Origin: CAYXGZ01 sp964464755
Lineage (GTDB): Bacteria; Planctomycetota; MHYJ01; JACPRB01
Reading direction: 5' to 3'
Length of the DNA: 64,000 bases
Assembly (NCBI GenBank): GCA_964464755.1
Contig: CAYXGZ010000007.1
Span: 14,899-78,898 of the forward strand
Shown here: in pieces, positions 59,608 to 64,000 of the stretch
How positions within the stretch are numbered: the stretch's first letter is position 1
Layout of the letters: every line of letters begins with the position of its first letter
Position numbers and translations under genes: made by a program
The notes under the pieces: model-generated
Databases searched by the model: none
What the model was told of the DNA's origin: nothing
The model's input: only the letters and a program-made list of their open reading frames with translations

Positions 59608-59624
59608 TATTAACCAAGTTAATA
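59608..59624. promoter_or_regulatory. Perfect palindromic operator
   Basis: Seven-base arms TATTAAC and GTTAATA are separated by CAA (59608-59624). On the minus strand its first arm is the -10 hexamer of the NXR-like operon (TATTAA, 59619-59624), so a protein bound here would block polymerase. Confidence 0.6.
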
Positions 59625-59648
59625 TCCTATGGTATTTAGCCCTGTCAA
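59619..59648 (-). promoter_or_regulatory. Sigma-70 promoter of the NXR-like operon
   Basis: On the minus strand TTGACA (59643-59648) is followed after 18 bases by TATTAA (59619-59624). Transcription would start near 59612 and give a leader of about 55 nt ending in a GAGGAG ribosome site before the cytochrome gene. Confidence 0.65.
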
Positions 59649-59685
59649 TAGACCGGACGAGTAATCCCACCCGTCATTCATGTGA

Positions 59686-59691
59686 TATAGT
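59686..59691 (+). promoter_or_regulatory. -10 hexamer of the STAS fusion gene
   Basis: TATAGT ends 6 bases before the ATG at 59698, the leaderless spacing. No good -35 match is visible. Confidence 0.5.
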
Positions 59692-59697
59692 CCCGCC

Positions 59698-60453
59698 ATG
59701 CCCAAGAAGCTCAAGGACACCTATCCCCGCCTCGGCGAACTCCTCGTCCGCAAGGGCGTCGCCACCCACCACCACATCGACGAGGCCCTCGCCGTCCAGC
59801 GCGCCCACCTCAACGACCGCAAGGCCGCCCCCAAGCTCGGCGACATCCTCGTGGACCGCAAGGTACTCAGCCCCAAGGTGATCCGGGAGATCCTCGAGGA
59901 GCAGAAACTCGGCCGGGGCGAGAAGCGGACGCTGTCCCTGGGGCTGCGCAACCGCGGCGACGTGGCCATCCTGTCGCTGGCCGGCCGCTTGGACCAGTCG
60001 AAGCAGGACCACGTCACGAAGGTCTTCGAACGCCTGATGAACCGCGGCTTCCATCAGGTGGCCGTGGATTGCCGGAAGTTGGTCTACCTGGACAGCCACG
60101 GGATCAGCGCGTTCGTGGCCTACGTGGACGAGGCCCGGGCCCGCGGCGGCGACGTGAAGTTCTTCGGGCTCCGGGGCGATGCACGGTTCACGCTGGACCG
60201 CCTCGGCCTCTCCGGCTTCCTCCAGGTCTTCCCGCAGGAGGCGGAGGCCGTGAAGGCCTTCCACCAATCCATCGACGAGATGATGTCCCGCGGCAGTCTC
60301 GGCGAGGTCGTGGGCGTCCACAACCAGAAAACCTTCCACCTCTCCTATTGCCCCTCCCTGGCCAAGGTCCACGAAGAGGACCGCGTCTACTTCGAGAGCC
60401 GCAAGCACGCCAAGGACGCGGGCAAGTCACCCTGCCGGAAGTGCAAGCCCTGA
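59698..60453 (+). CDS. MshEN-like/STAS/Ada-zinc-like fusion protein
   Basis: 251 residues with three parts. Residues about 8-70 resemble the GspE/MshE N-terminal domain (LGELLVRKGVATHHHIDEALAVQ, LGDILVDRKVLSPKVIREIL), some of which bind c-di-GMP. Residues about 78-190 are a STAS domain (VAILSLAGRLDQSKQDHV, CRKLVYLDSHGISAFVAY). The end (FHLSYCPSLAKVHEEDRVYFESRKHAKDAGKSPCRKCKP) resembles an Ada-type four-Cys zinc module. Roles are inferred from domains; the combination is unusual. Probably leaderless. Confidence 0.7.
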   Translation: MPKKLKDTYPRLGELLVRKGVATHHHIDEALAVQRAHLNDRKAAPKLGDILVDRKVLSPKVIREILEEQKLGRGEKRTLSLGLRNRGDVAILSLAGRLDQSKQDHVTKVFERLMNRGFHQVAVDCRKLVYLDSHGISAFVAYVDEARARGGDVKFFGLRGDARFTLDRLGLSGFLQVFPQEAEAVKAFHQSIDEMMSRGSLGEVVGVHNQKTFHLSYCPSLAKVHEEDRVYFESRKHAKDAGKSPCRKCKP

Positions 60454-60469
60454 ACTTCCCGTCCTTCTA

Positions 60470-60735
60470 GGTCTTCACTTCGTTCTTCAGATAGGAAGAA
60501 CGTACCCGTAACAACCGGTTTGTTGGGGTTGTGGGTGGGTTGTTGATAAGTGATGTAAATAACCGCCGTCCAAGCACTTCAGTAATCGCACGCCTGTTGA
60601 AATCTCGGGAGAGTCTGGGGAGCTTGCGCCCGGACTTTGCCCGGAGATCGTGGAGAGATTCCGGGTCGGTGGGAAGGGGCGTCCGGGTGGGTGGAAAGGA
60701 TGGAAGTTTCCGGGGAGCTCCCACCGGACTTCAAC
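60470..60735. other. Candidate replication origin region (oriC) next to dnaA
   Basis: The 285-base gap beside dnaA contains TGTTGATAA (60541-60549), one mismatch from the DnaA box in inverse orientation, plus weaker TGTTGGGGT (60521), TGTGGGTGG (60530) and TGTTGAAAT (60595). The stretch 60541-60565 is AT-rich for this genome, and a perfect 8-bp inverted repeat lies at 60481-60502. There is no gene here. Evidence is suggestive only; the boxes are few and degenerate. Confidence 0.35.
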
Positions 60736-60737
60736 AG

Positions 60738-62117
60738 TCATTCTCCGCCGGACTTGAGCAGGCGGCGGAGGTCGTCGAGCTCGGCGGCGAGGGCGGGGTC
60801 CTGGGCGGCGGCGGCGGCGACGCGGCGGATGCCGTAGACGATCGTGGAGTGGTCCTTGCCGCCGAAGGTGGCGCCGATCTCGGCGAGGGAGTGGGAGGTG
60901 AACTCCTTGCAGAGGAACATGGCGACCTGGCGGGCCTTGGAGGTGGACTTGGTCCAGGTGCGGCTCTTGAGGTCGCTCTCGCGGAGGCCGTAGTACTTGG
61001 CGACGACGCCCTGGATGCGGGGGACGCCGACGCGGGCGGGGCCGCTGCCGAGGTCGCGGAGGACCTCGCGGGCGAGGGCGAGGTCGACGGGCCGGTTGCT
61101 GAGGGTGGCGTAGGCGATGAGCTTGATGACGGCGCCCTCGAGCTCGCGGATGTTCGTCTCGACGCGGGAGGCGACGTGGGAGAGGACGTCGTCGGGGACG
61201 TGCTGGTGGCGGGCCTCGGCCTTGCGGCGGAGGATGGCGACGCGCATCTCGAAGGTGGGGGCCTCGACGCGGGCCTCGAAGCCGGCGAGGAAGCGGCTGA
61301 CGAGCTGCTCCTTGAGGGCGCGGATGTCCTTGGGGCCGGAGTCGCTGGAGAGGATGATCTGCCGCCCGGCGAGGTGGAGGGCGTTGAAGGTGTGGAAGAA
61401 CTCCTCCTGGCTGGACTCCTTGCCGGCGAGGAAGTGGACGTCGTCGATGACGAGGACGTCGGCGCCGCGCATGCGGGAGCGGAAGGCGTCGATGCGCTTG
61501 CGGTTGAGGGCGTTGATGTACTCGTTGACGAAGGTCTCGCAGGACAGGTAGAGGATGCGCGCCCCGGGGTCGCGGGCGAGGACGCCGTGGCAGAGGGCCT
61601 GGAGGAGGTGGGTCTTGCCGAGGCCGACGCCGCCGTGGAGGAAGAAGGGGTTGTAGAGGGCGGCGGGGCTCTCGCTGACGGCGACGGCGGCCGCGTGGGC
61701 GATGCGGTTCGTGGGGCCGGTGACGAAGGAGTCGAAGGTGTAGGCCGGGTTGAGGTCGAGCCCGGGGGCCTCGCCGGGGCGGGCCGGGGCGGCCGGGACC
61801 GGCGCGGGCCGGGCGAGCGGCGGCGTGTCGCCCATGGGGGCGGCGAAGACGGCCATGGCCTCGGGCGAGTCGCTGATGCGGAAGACGATCTCGGGGACGC
61901 GCCCGAAGACGCCGCGGAAGGCGTCCTCGAGGGGGCGGCGGATCTCGCGCTCGAGCCAGTCGCGGCAGAACGAGTTGGGGACGGGGACCTCGACGAGGTT
62001 CTCGGAGACGGACTCGAGGTGCAGGTTGCGGCACCAGGTGCGGTAGATCTCGGGGGGCACGGCGCGCTCGAGGCGCTCGAGGATGCCGTGGCGCTCGCCC
62101 TCGGGGAGGCGGCTCAC
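60738..62117 (-). CDS. dnaA: Chromosomal replication initiator DnaA
   Basis: 459 residues from GTG 62117, which overlaps the FHA stop (GTGA). Domain I about 1-85; linker; AAA+ domain with GGVGLGKTH (Walker A, about 162-170), DVLVIDDVHFLAGKE (Walker B) and sensor region LSSDSGPKDI; C-terminal domain with LREsDLKSRT and GGKDHSTIVYGIRRV, the DnaA-box-binding signature. It opens the origin for replication. Here the usual downstream dnaN is not next to it; an FHA gene lies upstream instead. Confidence 0.95.
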   Translation of the reverse strand: MSRLPEGERHGILERLERAVPPEIYRTWCRNLHLESVSENLVEVPVPNSFCRDWLEREIRRPLEDAFRGVFGRVPEIVFRISDSPEAMAVFAAPMGDTPPLARPAPVPAAPARPGEAPGLDLNPAYTFDSFVTGPTNRIAHAAAVAVSESPAALYNPFFLHGGVGLGKTHLLQALCHGVLARDPGARILYLSCETFVNEYINALNRKRIDAFRSRMRGADVLVIDDVHFLAGKESSQEEFFHTFNALHLAGRQIILSSDSGPKDIRALKEQLVSRFLAGFEARVEAPTFEMRVAILRRKAEARHQHVPDDVLSHVASRVETNIRELEGAVIKLIAYATLSNRPVDLALAREVLRDLGSGPARVGVPRIQGVVAKYYGLRESDLKSRTWTKSTSKARQVAMFLCKEFTSHSLAEIGATFGGKDHSTIVYGIRRVAAAAAQDPALAAELDDLRRLLKSGGE

Positions 62118-62665
62118 TTGGCCACCTGCCCGGCCTTCGCGCGGCGGAGGGCCCACGTGAAGGCCTCCTTGGCGCCGTAGGTGGCGCCGGCGAGGAGGGC
62201 GAGGAGGACGATCCAGAGGAGGAGGCGGGTGGCGAGGGGCGGTCCCTCGACGACGAGTCCCTCGCGGGCGCGGTCGCGGCGGGTGGCCGGGGCGGCCGCG
62301 GGCTGGGGCTCGGCGGGCGTCGGGGTCGCGGGGGCGGCGCCGCGCGGGGTGCGGGCCTCCTCGGGCAGGCCCGAGTCCTCGGGGTCGAGGACGAAGACGA
62401 AGGCGTGGGAGCCGATGGCGACGCGGTCGCCGGGGCGCAGCAGGGTGGGGGCGGTGACGGGCCGGCCGTTGAGGCGGGTGCCGTTCTTGGAGCCGAGGTC
62501 GGTGACGAGGTAGCCCTCGTCGCCGAGGTGGAAGCGGGTGTGCTGGCGGGAGAGCTGGGGGTCGTCGAGGAAGACGCCGCCGTCCTTCTGGCGCCCGACG
62601 ACGAGGGGGCCGGCGATGCGGTACTCGCGTCGGTCGGCACCCGACTCCAGGATGATGCGGGCCAC
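62114..62665 (-). CDS. FHA-domain membrane protein coupled to dnaA
   Basis: 183 residues from GTG 62665. The FHA domain (about 10-95) has VVGRQKDGGVFLDDPQLSRQHTRFHLGDEGYLVTDLGSKNGTRLNGRPV, including GR...S.xH and N.SxNG-type phosphothreonine contacts. A Pro/Ala linker and one C-terminal membrane helix (LLLWIVLLALLAGATYG) follow. The stop overlaps the dnaA start, so dnaA translation is coupled. FHA proteins read kinase signals, so phospho-signalling may touch replication; inference only. Confidence 0.8.
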   Translation of the reverse strand: MARIILESGADRREYRIAGPLVVGRQKDGGVFLDDPQLSRQHTRFHLGDEGYLVTDLGSKNGTRLNGRPVTAPTLLRPGDRVAIGSHAFVFVLDPEDSGLPEEARTPRGAAPATPTPAEPQPAAAPATRRDRAREGLVVEGPPLATRLLLWIVLLALLAGATYGAKEAFTWALRRAKAGQVAK

Positions 62666-62819
62666 GGCGGTCCTCGTGCTCTAGTCGAACTGGCCGGGAC
62701 CGTCGACAGCGGGGGCGGCGGGCGGGACGAGGACTATGTCGGGGCCCGACGACGGGCCGACGAGGTCTCGTTCGGAACGACCGCTTCCCCCGGTCCGGTC
62801 CCCTCTCCCGATCCCCACG

Positions 62820-62842
62820 CGCCCCGGGCGTTCCCCGGGGCG
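62820..62842 (-). promoter_or_regulatory. Hairpin at the 5' end of the FHA-dnaA transcript
   Basis: A 9-bp stem (62820-62828 with 62834-62842) and 5-base loop. On the minus strand it starts about 2 bases after the predicted transcription start (62844), so it would cap the transcript's 5' end and may stabilise it. It has no following T-run, so it is not a terminator. Confidence 0.4.
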
Positions 62843-62850
62843 ACGGACGG

Positions 62851-62878
62851 ATTCTAAACCGGTTCCAAGCGCCGTCAA
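62851..62878 (-). promoter_or_regulatory. Sigma-70 promoter of the FHA-dnaA operon
   Basis: On the minus strand TTGACG (62873-62878), 16-base spacer, TAGAAT (62851-62856). The leader to the FHA start at 62665 would be about 180 nt, long for this genome. Confidence 0.55.
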
Positions 62879-63066
62879 CGTTTTGACCGCCCGCAACATG
62901 AAATATGGGCGGCGTGCTCTCGGGGGCACATGGAAAATGCATGCGCCTTCCCGGCTATCGCATCGAAAATGGGCCGCCCGGATCCGGGGGGATGCGGCCC
63001 GGCTCCGCGCTTGGTACCCTGTCCGCCGGATTCCGCCAGTTTCACCGAACCCGATCGGGGACCCGA

Positions 63067-63639
63067 TTGTCCGAACCTGCAGATCCGCGGGGGCCGAACG
63101 CCGGGCCGGACGACGCGACGCTCGTCGAGCGCGCCAAGGACGGCCGGGCCGACGCCTTCCGCGCGCTCTATCAAAAGTACCAGGAACGGGTCTTCGCCAC
63201 GGCCTACCGCATCGTCGGCCACCGCGACGCCGCCGCCGACCTCGCGCAGGAGGTCTTCGTCAAGGCCTGGGAGCAGCTCCCGGCCTTCCGCGGGGAATCG
63301 TCCTTCTCGACCTGGCTCTACCGCATCGCGGCCAACACCGCGATCAACAAGGCCGCCGAGACCGGACGCCACGCCCGCCTCAACGAGGACTTCGCCCGCG
63401 GGCGCCCCGCCGAGGCCGCCCCCCCGAGGGGCCTCGACGACCGCGTCCAGGCCGCCCTCGCCGGCCTCAGCGTGAAGCTGCGCGCCGTCGTCGTCCTGCG
63501 CTACCTCGAGGGCCTCGCCTACGAGGAGATCGCCGAGGCGCTCGACCTGTCCGTCGGGACCGTGAAGTCCCGCCTGTTCCTGGCCCACGAGACCCTGAAG
63601 CCCCTGCTGGAGGACGTCCGCAAGGACGACGACCGATGA
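63067..63639 (+). CDS. ECF sigma factor (RpoE-like)
   Basis: 190 residues from TTG 63067, chosen because homology-like sequence begins shortly after it (DDATLVERAKDGRADAFRALYQKY) while upstream frame sequence is low complexity. Region 2: YRIVGHRDAAADLAQEVFVKAWEQLPAFRGESSFSTWLYRIAANTAINK. Region 4: KLRAVVVLRYLEGLAYEEIAEALDLSVGTVKSRLFLAHETLK. It ends in an ATGA overlap with an anti-sigma gene, so the pair is co-translated. It probably responds to envelope or redox stress. Confidence 0.85.
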   Translation: MSEPADPRGPNAGPDDATLVERAKDGRADAFRALYQKYQERVFATAYRIVGHRDAAADLAQEVFVKAWEQLPAFRGESSFSTWLYRIAANTAINKAAETGRHARLNEDFARGRPAEAAPPRGLDDRVQAALAGLSVKLRAVVVLRYLEGLAYEEIAEALDLSVGTVKSRLFLAHETLKPLLEDVRKDDDR

Positions 63640-64000
63640 CCGACGCGATGCGCTGCGAGTGGTTCCGCGACCACGTGCTCGACTACGTGGACGGGGAGAT
63701 CTCCCGCTTCGACCTCGGCGCCTTCCGCCGCCACTTCTCCGCCTGCGGCGACTGCTCCGCCATCCTCCAGTCCGTCGAGGGCCAGACCGAGCTCCTCACC
63801 GCCCTGCCCCGGCCCCGCGCGCCCCGCGACCTCGGCGCCCGCATCGAGGCCGCCGTCTCCGACCGCCGCCGCCTCGCCGCCCCGCCGGCCCCCTGGCTGC
63901 GCTGGAGCGGCCTCGCGGCCGCGGCCGCCCCCCACCCCCCCCCCCGCCCGCCCGCCCCGCGGGGGCCCGCCCCCCCCCCCCCCCCCCCCCGGGGGGGGGG
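63636..64000 (+). CDS. Zinc-finger anti-sigma factor, corrupted at the window end
   Basis: ATG 63636 overlaps the sigma stop. The N-terminal part has HFSACGDCSAIL, the H-x3-C-x2-C zinc motif of ZAS anti-sigma factors, which bind and hold the partner sigma. The expected membrane helix would begin near WLRWSGLAAAAA, but from about 63925 the sequence turns into poly-C and poly-G, so the rest is not credible. Treat as a partial gene. Confidence 0.75.
   Translation, partial: MTDAMRCEWFRDHVLDYVDGEISRFDLGAFRRHFSACGDCSAILQSVEGQTELLTALPRPRAPRDLGARIEAAVSDRRRLAAPPAPWLRWSGLAAAAAPHPPPRPPAPRGPAPPPPPPRGG

Larger units (their letters stand above)
62666..63066. other. Intergenic region between dnaA operon and ECF sigma gene
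   Basis: About 400 bases between divergent genes. It holds the predicted FHA-dnaA promoter and 5' hairpin and, on the other side, a TACCCT hexamer at 63015-63020 that could serve the sigma gene. One open frame on the minus strand (62681-62929) is not credited because the promoter lies inside it. Confidence 0.5.

Noticed and set aside
62681..62929. Open frame of 82 codons upstream of the FHA-dnaA genes
   Set aside because: It contains the predicted -35/-10 pair and hairpin of the operon, is Arg/Pro/Gly rich, and has no ribosome site; more likely non-coding.
1..64000. tRNA, rRNA, insertion sequence and phage genes
   Set aside because: No T-loop-like, rRNA-like, transposase or integrase sequences were noticed on either strand; this was by eye and short RNAs could be missed.

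Overview
The window is very GC-rich, densely packed bacterial chromosome. The mix of genes suggests Planctomycetota or a neighbouring deep lineage: serine/threonine kinases fused to TPR repeats, an ECF sigma factor translationally coupled to such a kinase, FHA-domain membrane proteins, many small signal-peptide proteins of unknown function, and a periplasmic NXR-type molybdoenzyme like those of Nitrospira and anammox bacteria. This placement is inference; no rRNA, tRNA, CRISPR array or insertion sequence was recognised. The left edge cuts a metallopeptidase gene. The right edge dissolves into poly-C/poly-G that looks like an assembly artefact inside an anti-sigma gene.

Layout. 1-8.4 kb: a membrane-anchored metallopeptidase, a thioredoxin-like protein, small membrane proteins, a DUF1801 protein and a wax-synthase-like acyltransferase. 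8.4-15.4 kb: a small Cys/His protein, a zinc-sensing (CZB) diguanylate cyclase, duplicated small secreted and membrane proteins, a heparinase-like polysaccharide lyase and a cupin. 15.4-18.7 kb: a SigZ-like ECF sigma factor coupled to arsM, an esterase and a zinc-ribbon protein. 18.9-21.8 kb: a compact lasso-peptide-like RiPP locus with PqqD-like RRE, asparagine-synthetase-like cyclase, two tandem precursor peptides too short for normal gene calling, and an HprK-like kinase, but no adjacent B2 protease or transporter. 21.8-34 kb: an EF-Tu domain-2 protein, DinB, an exported archaemetzincin, two kinase-TPR proteins, an FHA-trypsin protein and a sigma/kinase pair. 34-51 kb: an Ig-like lipoprotein, prfB with a programmed frameshift, paired small secreted proteins, an OmpA-like lipoprotein, AMMECR1, a membrane MutS homologue, lemA-TPM-TPM, a CAP-domain protein and a DegP/pseudo-DegP/TPR operon. 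51.2-59.6 kb: an NXR-like operon (cytochrome gamma subunit, a HExxH/CxxC protein, NxrA-like, a 96-aa protein, NxrB-like, TorD-like chaperone) behind a sigma-70 promoter whose -10 box is covered by a perfect palindrome. 59.7-64 kb: a STAS fusion protein, a possible oriC, dnaA coupled to an upstream FHA gene, and an ECF sigma/anti-sigma pair.

Regulation. About twenty genes have a TANNNT -10 hexamer 6-8 bases before the start codon, so their transcripts should be leaderless. Others have normal Shine-Dalgarno sequences, and two small-protein/OmpA genes have near-consensus TTGACA promoters. Many genes are linked by ATGA, GTGA or TGATG overlaps, so translational coupling is common.
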